Assembly (NCBI RefSeq): GCF_037975245.1
Contig: NC_092581.1
Location: 9,927,303 to 9,991,302 of the forward strand
Source: Apostichopus japonicus
Lineage: Eukaryota; Echinodermata; Holothuroidea; Aspidochirotida; Stichopodidae
DNA: 64,000 nucleotides
Reading direction: 5' to 3'
The notes beneath the pieces were generated by a model. The model worked only from the letters and a program-made list of their open reading frames with translations, was not told where the DNA came from and did no database searches. Positions 11,836 to 26,477 of the stretch are shown here, piece by piece; positions within the stretch are counted from its first letter, which is position 1, and every line of letters starts with the position of its first letter. The position numbers were made by a program, and so were the translations under genes.

Positions 11836-14800
11836 TGTGATCCTGAATCTATGTATACAGTATAGAAGCTCTCGACGAGACAGGCCTAATTATGGAATTG
11901 GCTTCCGTGTCAACAACATTGACACACTTCACCTTGAATTTGTAAAGATTTACAAGAAATACAAAGAGAAAGTTACAGGTTTCAGAACATAAAGGGAATC
12001 CGTGGCACTATGATATCACAGATAAATAAAATGACAGCCCTTGGACATGACAATTTAACAAGGATATCTCCAAAACAGAGCAGGATTTATCTCCATTATT
12101 CAGGAGGGGGAAGAAGGGGAGGGGTAAATTGTCTTCGCAAAGATCTCTATCATAGCTAAAGATGAAGGTTTGGTTTGTCTCCTTTAAGATTATTGTGACG
12201 AGCACATGTGTTGATCATTCACACACACCCCTTTAACATTCCCAGTGCATTCCAAACAGGAAGCATGCTGTGATTTCCTTGGTGTAACCACACAAATTCC
12301 TTCGAGGAAGTAGTCAAATACCTTATCAGCTACCATACAAGCATGAGAAATGATTAATTTATCAAACCATCACCTCAGGAATCCAGAAATCGTGCTCAAC
12401 AAGGCCAAGAAGCATTTACACACATCTAATACACATTTACACCGAGCTGGAAATTACCAGGCAAAAATCGGGTGGCAACTTTTTAATAGCTACTCCTAGC
12501 AGCAGCCAAGACAAATGGATCGGGGACTTGTCCCAATGCTAGGACAGTAATTGCCTTGAGTGCTCGGCATCTATCAATACAGTCCAGAGCCAATCATTGC
12601 TGTTTAATGTACCTGCAGTTAATGAAAGAAGCTTTTTGGCTCCAATTTTGGTTTCAACTTTTGAGAGAGTTTGTGACACTACTGTAAGTGTGACTGAAAT
12701 CCAATAACAGATTTCTCTACTTAGCTTGATTTGTGGTGGTTTCTTTCAATAAACAACAGGGAAAGACCCAGAAATTAACCCTTGTCTTTGGAATTGTTGC
12801 AGGGCCTTGGATAGTCATAAAATATACATTTACGAAAGTTGCTGTTCGACAAAACGTTCTATGTGGATGTCTAAGCGTGATCTATTGCACACTCCCTAGG
12901 TTTGGCAAATTTTTTTGTCTACAGACACAATTTAACTTGCCATTTAACAAAGGTATATAAAATATTCTGGAGTGAATCAACAGCTTTGTTCACAACATGA
13001 TTGTAGTTGACGATGTTTTACCTGTTAACTTAATCCGTCTGTTTTTATTTGAGACAACATCCTCTTAGCAAAGGACAGAAACCCGGCATCTCCTACGTTG
13101 TCGATGTTATGTTCAGCATCACACTAATTAGAATAGACACTAGGCCATTGTTCTTCATTTTCCACAAAGCAGAATTGTTCTTAGTGATAGAAATACAGTC
13201 ACTGAAAGTGTTCTCACCTCCACTGGCTAGGAAATTATCCATGAGGACACCGTGGTAAACAGGTTCACTTCTGAGAAATTTATCCACTTTATACAGGAGG
13301 AACTGGAAAGGTAGAAAACTTGGATCGCACTGTTACCCTTAGTTTGTCGGAGGGAAGGGGGTTGGTGGGGGGGGTTGGTGGGAATGTGTATACATATACA
13401 CTCTGAATGGAACCTTGCTCTTTGTTTGACAGCAAGACAGTCACTTTAACGAGTCATCCTTTTAACGGTCGGTAAAACATCTTCAAACGACATTTGGATG
13501 GCAATAAATGCCTCCTGATTACAACTTTCTCTCGGCACTGGAGGAGAGTGACAGTCGCCAGGCTAGAGTTTTTTGCTCGAACGAGGAAGACCATAAAAAA
13601 ACGGCACATTCAGCAGGACAGCCTTTGAAGTAAATCGAGAATGGCGAGGAAACGTTCAGGATGTTAACGATTGCTATCAAAGAGTTTAAAAGAATCATAT
13701 TTACCGAGCGGATCGGGCAAATAACCTAAACTGCCAAATTGACTGCAAAATTTTGCAAGTTGTAAATCGTGAAATAAGGAATTCACCGCAATAAACACTG
13801 ATTTTCTTAACGCCTTTGGTTGGGAGATAACAGTATGTGTATTTTGAAATGAGAAGGCAAGGGGAGGGGGAGGAGAGGGGGAGAAAAGGAATACCATGAG
13901 ATTGGTTTAGGTTGGCAGTGGCTTCAATAGTACAAGTGAAAACTGTTAGACTAGATTGTAGAGTCCAGTTACTCCTGCAGGCTTTAAAAGTTGACCAGTG
14001 CAGCTAATGTGTAACACCCACGTATAAAATTCATCTTAAAATCCTTCCAAATTCATGTTCCTTTGGCTAGACCTTAACACATGAACCAATTCTTTCTATA
14101 TTTGATTTGCAGGGTTTAATTAGTATATAGAAGCATAAATGCAGAGAAATTAGATTTTAAAGTAACTAGAGTGATTCACAGCCGAACCATGCAGTCTGAA
14201 AAACAAAGCTAGATTAGATGGATTTGGCATTGTAGGTATAGTCTTCTGTGCAATTTTCCCCAGGCTTTTCGCTCATCCCATGGGTCGCATCAACTTTATT
14301 GGAGCAAGTAACTACAAAACAAACATCACCCAAGCTCTTATCCCCGTTAAATCAGCTAACAGTGGAGATTTGTATCACAGAGTAATTTAAGCCAATTTCA
14401 GTGGATGTTACCTTAAAGCAGCATGTTGTGGTTAACCCATCTTTGTTACCGCAACACCTCTTTGTTTGTGATTTTAGGGGGGTTAATTTTAATATTTATC
14501 ATATTTTTCCTCCATCATATTTCTCCTCCATTCTTGTATGTCAGCACATTAATATTTGATGCAGTTTTGAGACAACAAACAAAAAACTTTAATATCCCTA
14601 ACGATCTGGCACTGTTGAATCGGAAGTGAGTTTGGAATTGAACAGTACTTGAGACTTGGTCATGTTTACTACGCATTTGAGTCATATTAACACCTTGTGA
14701 ATATTCATAGCATGTCCCAATATTCAGATGTATATATACACTACTTTTTGAATTTTGTTTGACAAAGTTACTTTGCCCGAGGCATTCCCTTCTCTTTTCT

Positions 14801-17800
14801 TTCATGCAAATGGAGCATGTTCAAGCAGTCGTGCACAGCTTTCACTGAGTGACTGGATTCTATCTCAAAATTAATGAATCTACACCTTGCCACAATTCTG
14901 TAAATTACCCATTTCCACTTAAGAAAAAAAACCTTTCAAAAAATCCTAAATTGCTATATAGATTTTGATCTTCAATGACATCACAGATAACTAGACTATT
15001 TCGAATAAATTGCGATATAATCGAGTAATGGAGCATTCATGTAGCTTTATGGTTGAACCAATTGAGTTACCCTTTCACCATCTCTACATGTTTAGCAAAG
15101 TTCTGTATTTTTTTACATTTTTTTTTCATTAAGTACATCAGAAGGGTGTTCATTAAGTACATCAGTAGGTATGAGGTTAAAGGACAGACTCAATAAGCTG
15201 GGGTACAAATGGAGTCCAAACTGTCTTGATCTTTCATCCTTCACAATTATCCCATTAAATCATCCTTAACTTAGAATCTTTTGTATTCTTCTACAATCTA
15301 TCTTAAACCTCTACCCACCAATCACACATGATGATTCAGTCCCTGCCATACACCACTATACAACAATAGCAAACAACAAGCCATTGTTCACTGGTGAATT
15401 CTCTGAACTGTGTTACCACATTCCAATGCTTCATCAAAAGTGGTCAAACTAACTACTCATTAGAGTTTGACCAGACTATTCTTATCTTATCTACAAAGCT
15501 ATTTAAGTGGTTTTCTGTCAATAATCACCCCATTTTGAACCGTTTCTGTTGGCTTTTTACTCATGAGTGTGTGTATGTGTGAGGGTGTGTGTGTATGTGT
15601 ATATACATGCAAGGATACATATTTATTCAATTACTTCCAGGTAAATAATTCATAATTACCACAAAACAAGACCAAGGATAAATGTAAACACCACTAAGCT
15701 AACTACCGTCTGATAAAACAAACAGTGTTCTACTACTCTCATGTACAGGTTTCAGCTCTTTGAACAAAATGAAGAAGAAGAAATGTCTAAATCAGGACAG
15801 GTCTGTATAGAATACCACTTTCTCAAACTAAAGAACATCATGGAATAACTTGGGGTGTTCACATCATTTTCTGAAGCGATACAGATCTTAATGTATTTTT
15901 TAGCACTGTTAATTGGATAATTTTTGCAATCACTTTATTGCTCCTCAACACTCTTTTGCCCCTAGTTCGTAATTTAGTGCGATTCTTTCCTTCATTTTTG
16001 GGCAAAAGTTCTCCCTCGTTCACACCTGAATAACGAGGAAGCGAGGAGACGATCAAATATACGGGACAGCTTGACAGGCAGGAGGAGAGAGGAGGAAGAC
16101 GACGAAGTAGGAATCTTGATCTCACACTGACTGATATATCAGACAGATGGTAGATATATCTTAAAACACACAGGCTCCTTTGAGTTACTATGCGTGCGTA
16201 TCATACTGTAAATCCTAAAATATTAGCAAAATTGGATTGCAGCACATCGGAGAGATTGGCAAGAAAGAGTCAAGAGATTCAATTTAAACGACATAATTTA
16301 GTAGATAACTGCTACATGTTGATAAGTTTCCACCATTAGATGATTCAGCGACTGAGCACTCAGTGTCACACTACCTGTACCTCGGGGGAAATATCTGTGC
16401 AAATAAAATATGCAGAATCCGAGGCTCCGATGAAAATAGATGGAAGACGGGATTTTTTTTTTCTTGTTTCAAAAATATCCTGAGAGATTGTTACAACACC
16501 CAGCCCTGATTTAAATGGATAATAAATCCGGGTGACGACTCTTGTGTGGGGCTTCAGAATCGTAGATTTGGATGAGGGGTTTCATTGGGGGATGGGGGGG
16601 GGGAGGAAATGAGAGAATGATTCCAGTTTATTGGCTTATTGGTTTATTGACTGAATTGGGTATGCATGGGGGAGACAGGTAAGCGAGGAATGAAGTAACA
16701 TATTATGCTTCCAATATGCTAGATCCTAAAAATGGTCACTCTTATTAAAACTTTCAATGACAAGGACTTCACAACTACAGTACTTTTCAAGTTGATATTT
16801 GTCCCGTGAAATTATACTTGATGCCTGGAAATAACTTGAAGGGTCATAAAAGATCGAGCAGACCGAGTAGACAGCATTCAACAAGTGCGGCAATACACGG
16901 TGGAAACGTCAATCTGTCCACAGACGATCAAATCTAAGATATATATTTCTTCCATCTCTCTGCCCATGTCTCCTACCATATGTTGAGACAAAACTACTTT
17001 CACAATTTGAGAAATACAGTAAAGGTAAAATTATCAACTCTTTTACACACCTACAGAGCAATCTGATAAGCTTCCCTTTATCTGTAACCCTCTCCATAAG
17101 AACTCTGGTACAGAGACAGGACTGCGCTATTAAGTTCATGGGGAAGAAATGAAAGGCAAAATCCTGAACGAATATATGCCTGGGCCCCATATAGAAATTT
17201 CAAATTTCAATCCCATTTTTATTTTTATTCCTACCTCAACCTATATTACACTTCAAGTGCACTAGAGCAGAGAGCCTTAGGAAAGCCTATTTCTTTGGCA
17301 TTTATATTTTTCAATTTTCCCATTTGGTGATACTAGGGGGCCCTCCGATTTCCTCGTTAATATACGATTCATTCTGATATTCCAACAACCAACAACACAA
17401 TGTAGAAATTGGAATGATTTTAACACTGTTTGTGGCATTTTCCACAAAAAAAAATTTTATTTGATATTTTTTTAATTTGATTTATTTGCACAACAAGAAA
17501 AACAATGTAAAAATATACATGATGAATGTGAACAAAAACAAAACGCAGCCCTGATGACACAGAAAAGTTTGACAAGCAGACTTATTTCTACTGTGGTCCC
17601 TAAATAATATTTCTTTTTATATGCTCTTCTTCTTTTTTTACTCTGAATTCCTTTACTTAGATACTACATGCACTTTATCTTCATCAATTAAAGAAATAAT
17701 TTGACAATTTTCTACTATTCAGGAACAATAAAATTCTGAAAACTATGCAAAGGAAAAGTAAAAAGTTAGGAAAAATCGTTTGCATCGTTTCAATGTGAGT

Positions 17801-19422
17801 GCCTACGACTTAATTTTTTTTTTCATTCCCATACCCATAATACTGAATAAAAAACTCAATAAGACATTCCATGCAAATTATAAGTTAACAAGCTAAAAGC
17901 GGTCACACATTCTCTTAGGCAGCGAGTGAATGAGTCGACAAACGGCCCCCTAATCTTTACGTAGTTTATGGAGAAAGCTTGTTACTTTTGTTAAGGGAGA
18001 GAAAGAATAACATTGCACAGACAATGGCTGCCAGGCAGACTGCGTTTGGCAGCGCACCCATAAGGACTTGTCATTGGGCAATGGAAATCAATATGTATTG
18101 ATGGCTTGAGCAGGAATTATCATCTGCTCAGCGGTAAGTTTAGAGGGGATGAGAGGCAGTTCAATAATCTCACATCTGCCTCAAGGCATCCTTGTTCATA
18201 ATAAGGTTGCTGGGGGATTGCTGGGCTCTGTTTAATTAGCTGCTTCAATGTTCTCTTTTGTTTAGTCGGTGAATGTGAGAACACTGAGTCAGTTTTTGTA
18301 GCGGCTCTATTGCAGATGTACCATCACGCTATAAGGAACAGTCTTCAAGTGTTTTTTTTCTATTTTTATATATTGGGTTATTATTTGGTTAAGTCATATC
18401 ACTTTCACAAATATTCAAATTCCCCTCAATCCAACTTAAAAGTTGCTGTCTGCTTGGTAAACAGCAAACTAAATACTGTTATGTCATTAACCAGCAAAGT
18501 AAAAGTTAATCCAATACACAAATATTTTACATTGCTCATATTTGATATATATAGTGTTTTAAAAACCCTTCCTCTAAGTTGGGCCTCTCTTCCTCTAAGG
18601 TTGGAGTATTGGGACCGCTAGACTGAGGACGTTTTCAACCTGATAAAAATGCAGCTTAAAATATTTTGCCCACTCAAAAGTGTACATGAATTATATTCCA
18701 AATAGCTGGCCTCTCGGTTGGAAGAGAGTCAGCCATGAATATTCTAATCAACCGCAAAACTAAAGCAGCATCAAACTGGATTTAGTGAAATAAGAATGTG
18801 AACTGTGCCACGAAATAGTAGATTAACATCTGCCTTCATACCATTAGCTAACTTACAGACCAGTGAAACGTGTGCCCAGAGGCACTCGGCTATCTTGTCT
18901 TCAAACACACTACTACTAAGTATTGCCCTTAATCAACAATCTTGATGAAGCTTGCAAAACTTGGCTTTACTTGGCTGAATGCAAAGCCCCAGTTGGGGTC
19001 GACCAATTATCTTTGTATTTTAACATGTAATCAAGTAGTTGCCAAGCTTGAGCTGATCATGACCAGATACGGATGGGAGAAATGTGCTGACAATATAGCA
19101 TATATGATCTGTTTAACTTGTGTGTTAAATAAATTGTCTTAGTGTGGTAGCTGGGATACTTGACAAATACGCAAAAGGTAAAGAATGTATGAAGATTTGA
19201 TCTGTTTAAAATTCACATCGGAATTGCAACAGAGTTAAGTGTACATGGTCATAAACACCACCAACCAAAAATAACATCTAATTAACTCTGTGGGCCACAA
19301 AATATTCCATTATTAGATGCAACAGATGATTACTTTCTATTTTAAGGTACAGCCAGAATGCTTTAAGGTCATGAATTATGTCAGCTTGAGGTACCAATAT
19401 ATGCCTTGTGCCAATTGTATTG

Positions 19423-19910
19423 TAATGTAATGCATACTAATGTAATGTACAGTAATACAATATACAGTAAAGTAATGTACAGTAATGTAATGGTACAGTA
19501 ATGTAGTGATGTTATGTACAGTAACACAATATACAGTAAAGTAATGTACATAATAACACCATGTACAGTAATACAATGTACAGTAATATAATGTACAGTC
19601 ATGTAATGTACAGTAATATAATGTACAGTCATGTAATGTACAGTCATGTAATGTACAGTAATGTACAGTAATGTACAGTGATGTTATGTACAGTAACACA
19701 TACAGTAAAGTAATGTACATAATAACACCATGTACAGTAATATAATGTACAGTGATGTAATATACAGTGATGTAATGTACAGTCATGTAATGTACAGTCA
19801 TGTAATGTACAGTCATGTAATGTACAGTAACATAATGTACAATAATGTACAGATAACATGTACAGTAATATAAGGTACAGTAATGTACTGTTATGTAAAT
19901 TTATTTACTG
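19423..19910. repeat. TAATGTACAG minisatellite with higher-order structure
   Basis: Roughly 10-bp units (TAATGTACAG and variants) run for nearly 500 bp. A longer module starting GTGATGTTATGTACAGTAAC recurs at 19506 and 19678, a period of about 172 bp. Open frames here on the minus strand (TVHY repeats) are produced by the repeat. Confidence 0.88.
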
Positions 19911-22412
19911 TAATGTTGTAAACAAGTACCAAGAGCTACTTTAAACTGAAGACATACCTGCACTTTTTGACAAGGAATCCACAAAGGGTACAATGATGTT
20001 AACTGGAAGGGCACACATTCAGAAATTATAAACCTATGTATATTTACCGTAAATTTTATAGAAAGTGTTAAGAATGAAATCTGTGAACACTTCTTGACTT
20101 GAACTTGAAAGACAAACTAACCAGACAGCAAATTGGCTTAAGTAGTGATTCCTTGCGACATTTTGTACGGAGAACATTAAACAGTAACACTTCAAATATT
20201 CTAAGGATTAAGGAATCAATTTCTAAAATGTTGTTACTTTCAAGGACAGTATCAGTGTAAGTCACTGTTAAGTTATCATGTGTTTGGCTTTCCATTTTCT
20301 AGTCTTGAAAAGGGTTAAATTGTGTTCATGTATGACATCGTCAATGACAACACCCCAAATGAAAACCTGAATGTTACTTTAAACGATATCATTTGCATCA
20401 ACATGCCATTGTCGAGTGTACGCTTTTGAATGGGATGACCTTAACTTCGATACCAAATCTGCAGTTATACAGGAAATATACTATTTGGTAAACAGGAAGT
20501 AGCAGTGTAAAACAATCTGCCCTTTTCAAACCAAAAATAACTTTACCATTTCTGTCAATGGGGTCAACATTCCTGGCTTGATTTCATCTAATAATTTTGT
20601 TTTGCTATTCCAATTATGTAGTATTCTCTCAAATTTCCTGTTTTGTTTTTGAAAAGTCACAAAGCCTCATCTGACCTTTGTTAGAGGTTGCTTGGTCTGG
20701 TAATCAAAGTTGGGTGCCAACATGTTACAGCTATATCACAGAAAGAGGGTTTGTTTCCCCCCTCTCATGTTCATTCATGGTATGTTGGCAGGGGGGGGGA
20801 GAGAAGAGGGGCCAGGCGTTGATCCAGGGCTTCGATTTCTTTCTCCCACAAGTTGCTTTTCCTTTTCCCTAAAGGTGCATATCTTGTTGTTTTAGTCACT
20901 CTTCGCCATTTGATATAGCACGATATCACCAGATAAACCTGCTCCTTTTAATGCTGCTATCCGCACCACTACCACAGCGATATTACCCTTTGCTCTGCGC
21001 CCCGCGCATATACTCTCCTTACAGATCGTTCCCTGTGCACTCACTAGAAGCCAAAATATCTACCATCCTTGACACCTACATATCCTCAAGTCATTTGAGC
21101 AAGTTTTGGAACAACAAATTAATGACCAAAATCCAAAGGAATACCCTTGAAAGATATTGTTGACAACAACCTTCCTCTTGGGCAGAAGTGAGCTTAATGA
21201 ACCAGGCAAAACCGCATCAGGCGAGCAAGATCAATAACCATAACAAAGGGAAAGAGACGCATCCAGTTCTTTTTATAATTTTAATTTTCCCATTTTTTTT
21301 TAATTTTTCAGTTTCATATCGTGAGTGCCCAGCCGCATGCTTGTAAACAGACTGGTAAAAATTTCTACGCCTAACGATGCAGCAACAATGCCTTTGTTTT
21401 AGACACCGTAATTAGCTTTCAGTTGTGGCAGGTCTTCGTAAATCGACATCGAAAAATTTTCTCGAGTGGCTCTGCATGAATCCATATCCCACCATGTCTC
21501 ACCATGCCGGAAAAGTCCCAATTACCAGATGGGCTGCTATTGATTTTCGACGACTCCTGCTAGCCTGTGACCAACCGTAATTTAATTTTGCTCTTTGAGA
21601 TTTCAGGCTCCTATATACTAGGGGGCTGAATCAGCAGTGCTTTTTTTTTCTTTCTTTTTCCTAAGTTGGTGAATTAGAAAGAGTACTTTCCTGTACCACC
21701 ACTGTACACATTGTACTCTACAGTTAAATATGTTGACAAGCAGGAATGGGAGAGGCAAACCACAGTGGGAAAAAAAATAAGAGTGTAGAGGACCTCTGCT
21801 AATTGGTCAAAATTAGATTAAGGAATAAGCCCAACCAGTATATAATTCTGTTTGAAAATAAGTGTCTTGGGAATTTCAACAAGCTCCAAGGCACTGTTTA
21901 TTAATGGAAATCAATAGCAATAAAAGTCTGGGCTAACTGGAGGTGTGTAAATTCATCAGCGTGGAATCGAGTGGAAGACTTTTAATGAATCGCTTAAAAA
22001 TATGTAAACCTCCCATGATTGTAACAACGTCGCAGCTGAAGTTTTCAAAATAACCTCCGCTGACCAAGGACGGAATGTTATCGAAAGAAGATGACAGAAA
22101 CTGATTTATATTCACAAGAAGCTCTGTTATTGTTCAAAGGTTTTTTTTCCAGATGATAGAAAACTGCTGAAGATCAAGTCGTTAAGTCAGTACACACAGG
22201 TATTTGATACTCGAATATGATTAGTTTGAAATATTTTCTTTGAGCGACGATTAGTTTTGTCACAAGCATATATCTTTCCAAGGTCTACCAGGTTACTACA
22301 CTGTTAGGGATTTTTCCCCAAAATTTTGTAGTGTGCTTTATTACCATCAAAGCTGTTCCCACATTACATGAAAACTTGGCAAATTGCCTCTTCGAAGAAT
22401 AACTAGTGTCCT

Positions 22413-22434
22413 GGGGGGGGGGGGGGGTGGGGGC
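22413..22434. repeat. G homopolymer with G-quadruplex potential
   Basis: A run of about 15 G followed by TGGGGG on the plus strand. It is the longest of many G/C homopolymers in the window. Confidence 0.85.
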
Positions 22435-24196
22435 ACTTGGGATCCAAACTTCAAAACTGACTGGTTTAGGGATTTATGAGCGATGATACTTACCTGTCTC
22501 CATTGCCCATTAATATATATGCACTTTCCCATCTACCTTAACTACATGACTAGAATGGTTTTTAACTTTATATTCCACTTCCAATATAAATTTAACACTT
22601 GAACTACATGTTTTTCTACAGATTTCCTCCAAGAAATATTTCACTTTCTTCTTAAAATGTGAAACTTTTTTAGTACCAAAGAGAACAAATTTACAGTCAG
22701 TTCATTATCGAGGGCATATCATGGTGAATTTGCCTTCAGTCAGTATGTCAATGTTCACATTTTATGGTCAAAATCAACTTTTCTTGAAGTTACTAACTTT
22801 TTGGAAGGCCTTCTTACATTTTTAAAAGTACTTACTACCATCACAATATCTGCAATCATCTTGTTTTAGCTGAGAGTCGCAATCAAAACGCAAAAGGCAG
22901 CTTTTCTAAATAAAGGACGTATGCTCCCCTTTAATTGCAAGTTACCATTTCCTCTGCGAATCGGTCAATGGCTGAGCTACGTATGTATAAATCGCTGCGT
23001 ATCCTAAGACACTGCGTATATATACACGTGTATCCACAGGATGTCAGTACAATATCTTCAACACAGGAAGTATCTACTCATAACAGTCTTGTGTATACGG
23101 CCAATGTTATAAGTACTGTACATGCAGAGATACTAGGACGACACAGTATGTCCATGTTTAGTATACACAATCCATTGAACTGTAATACGCATGTTAGCCG
23201 CACTATATATAGATAGCATAAGCCATTGCCTTCTCTGTGTAAGCTAATTATAGTTTGAACCCGAGCCTACAACTGTTGTTGAGCTCAGCAAATGTCACAT
23301 TTTTGTTTTTTTTATCTGATAAAGTCTTCTCTTAATCATCAAATCCTGACCTTGCTTCCAAACACCTCTCACACAATGATTCAATGTATGACTTCAAGTG
23401 ACTATAAATGTGAACAAATACTTAAAGCGATTGAAAAAAGTGGGAACATACTACATAGTGACTGAAAAATTACTACGTTTAGATAAATCCGAAAGTTTTC
23501 ACATCACTTCTTAACCTTCTTTCAACCAGACACTCTAGAGACGCAAGAAATGAATAATAAATAACTAATAAATTATGCATGTTGGTAAATTGCAACCAAA
23601 TTGCCTCCAGGTCTTCTCCAAATGTTATCACGCAAAACGGGTTTCTATCTGTCTGTCTATCCTAACCGGTGTATCAGAAAATCAGATTCCTAGTCCGGAC
23701 AAGAATCAGATTAGCTCGACTAATACCAGAGAATAAATTTCTAAAGTTACTGGTATATATGTATAGTACTAACTAAGTTGCCTTTCAAGTTGTTACATAA
23801 TACAGACTGAAATCTGTTGATGTTGATGCTGTGAACCTAACACTTAATGACTTCACACTTCAATATCCCTTCACACACAGACAACACACCTCAATGACTT
23901 TGAAAGTTTTAATCTAAGATTAACTATCTAGAGCAGCTTCAATCAGGTGCAGTCTCTCTCTCATGAAGTCACTCTGATACCATAATTGGTAGCCAGACCC
24001 TATTCCAAGGGGTGGTCACAATTCACTTCTTCTGAAAAGGTCCTTTCAGAGACAAGCTCATCCCTCATTTCAAATCAAAGCTATTTACCCTGGGCAATTC
24101 AAAAGGCATGCAGAATAGTCTGAAATTTCATGGAATGACTTTGAAAGGGGCTGAAGTGAAAAGTTTTTTTTTTGGCCTACTCTGGTGTCTAGTTAT

Positions 24197-24220
24197 AAGA
24201 AGAAGAAGAAGAAGAAGAAG
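24197..24220. repeat. AAG trinucleotide microsatellite
   Basis: About eight GAA units in a short pure tract. Confidence 0.9.
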
Positions 24221-24728
24221 TCTGAAGGGTTGGGGAGGAAAGAGGTAAACAACTTTAAATTCTTTTGAGATTGAAAGAACTAAACCATTTGAAAGGAGAG
24301 AGGGCGAGTAGGAGAGGGGATAATGGGCATCGTGATTAAATGGCTCAAGAGTTTTAAGGGCTAGTTGTGATTGTTAATAAGAAAGCTGAAAGAATCATGA
24401 GTTACCATTGATCAGTCTAAACAGTTGGTTGGAAAAACAGGGTGCGGCACCTAGCAAATACCCCCCACTACCCAATACCGCTCCCTTTCCCTAAGTAATA
24501 AAGATGCTAGAAAAAATGTTTGCACATACATACAAACACACCCACCACAACATCTCTCCTTAGAATGACAAAATTCTAATGCTACACATTAACAGTTTCT
24601 GATGTACACATATGTTCCCTCAATTCAGAGGATTGAAAGTGACAAAATAATTATAATTTTTTTTTTTCATACTTTAAAGAGAATTTCAAAATGTACAATT
24701 TCTAAACTGTTATATAAATAGAGAGGTA

Positions 24729-24857
24729 CATAAACTGTTACATAAACTGTACATAAACAGTACATAAACTGTTACATAAACTGTTAACTGTACATAAACT
24801 GTACATAAACTGTTACATAAACTGTTAACTGTACATAAACTGTACATAAACTGTTAT
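24729..24857. repeat. ACATAAACTGT minisatellite
   Basis: Tandem 11-14 bp units of ACATAAACTGT(T). A higher-order period of about 41 bp is seen by the recurrence of CTGTTAACTG at 24781 and 24822. It is flanked on the right by the perfect hairpin. Confidence 0.85.
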
Positions 24858-24909
24858 ATAAATATTATTCCCTCATGTGCATATATTCACATGAGGGAAT
24901 AATATTTAT
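24858..24909. repeat. Perfect long inverted repeat (22-bp arms)
   Basis: Arms 24858-24879 and 24888-24909 (core AAATATTATTCCCTCATGTG and its complement) are perfect over 22 bp with an 8-nt loop. The left arm directly abuts the end of the ACATAAACTGT minisatellite. Confidence 0.85.
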
Positions 24910-26477
24910 CCAGTAGTTCTGGCATAGCATCCTGCAAAATGCAATGCAAAATGGCAACACAAAATGCAGACATACGTACTTGTAACTTTATTTCATCTGA
25001 TACACAAACAAAAAACACTTCTTTAACCTGAAATTTTGAATGTAAACACTAAATGATTTCTTATAGTACCTTTTTATTACCTTTTCTTAAAGTAGAAAAA
25101 TCTTCCTCTCTATAATGAACAGTAACCATGAGGCTATACACACTAATGTTTAAATACTTGGGGTCTACAATGGGACATACATTCTACATATAAACATAAA
25201 TACTGTACCTAAAACTCTACTGGGACGGTACTTTCTACAGCAGAAGAACAAGTTCCTCCCTAAATGACTGTCAACTGGGAACTCGGATGCGTACGTTTGT
25301 ACATGAGTTTACACGTACTGGGACTGTTTGTACCACTGCACATACATACATGTACAAACAGGTCAACAAGTGTACAAAACATCCTACTGTTTGAGATTTA
25401 GGTTTGCACCTGTGATTAAACTATTGAGAGAGCAAAGTACAGTCGGTAACAATAATCTAACAAACAATCAAATCTCTCCTTTTATTATCATTTCAGTCTC
25501 TGAGAGCATCATTAACCCTTCAATGACCACACAGGCACACTCGTAATCTGCCATCGTCAAAATTCCACAGACAATTGTCATCCACAACACCATCGAGATG
25601 GCCTGTCTCTAAGCTATAGGCTTTCACTAGTTGATGAGACAAATGGTTCATTCTCCCAAGAGTTCCAAGTCTTTAATCATTGTACCTTGTCCAGAATCCC
25701 AATTTTACTGACATCTTCATTTCTTTTTCTTGAGTGTGGTTGTTTGCGAGGATATCTGGCACCCATTTTAAACTTTTTTCTTACAAAACACTTCCTCCCC
25801 GCTCATTTTGTACTTGCATTTCAATTTCGGGAAAGAATGTTCTCATTTTCCTTTTCCCTCGAGATGTTGGGACCGCCTTTCGCATTTAGTTCGCAATGAA
25901 TTGTTCAACAAAAAAACTTCCCTCCATGAGTGAGATATGAGAGAGTTCAATAGGAACCTCTCTAGAATTTCGCTGTCCATACACTTTCTTCACGATTAGA
26001 ATTAATAACACATTAATTAGACCGCACCTGGAAAACGCTGACAAGAAAATGTTAAAACTCTGTGTAGGATGAGTTCACCGCAAATATAACCCTTACACGA
26101 AAAAAATGCTTCATCTCTTCCAAGACATTAATTAGTTTGATGAGGTCAACAACTCAAAGGGGTGCCCCTAATTTTACAACCCTCATCTGATAATTTATTG
26201 AGAGGGAGCGTATTAACAACTGAACACAGCCGGGGGACTGTACTGTGTGTAATTTAGACGGATTCCGACTGCAGCCATCTGGATATAGCCGGATGATGAT
26301 GATGATGCATTGCTACCAGGTGACACCGGGCGAACAAAACCCATCACTATTGACAGACATTGCAACAGCAGTGAGGCGGAGCCAAGAGTCCTAGTACTAG
26401 GGCTGATGATGTGTACAGTAGTTGTAATTGCAATAACAAGACCTATGTATATGTGTACACCAAATCACATACCTGTA

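Noticed and set aside
19376-19859. Minus-strand frames with TVHY/CTLHD repeats
   Set aside because: They are translations of the TAATGTACAG minisatellite in different frames.
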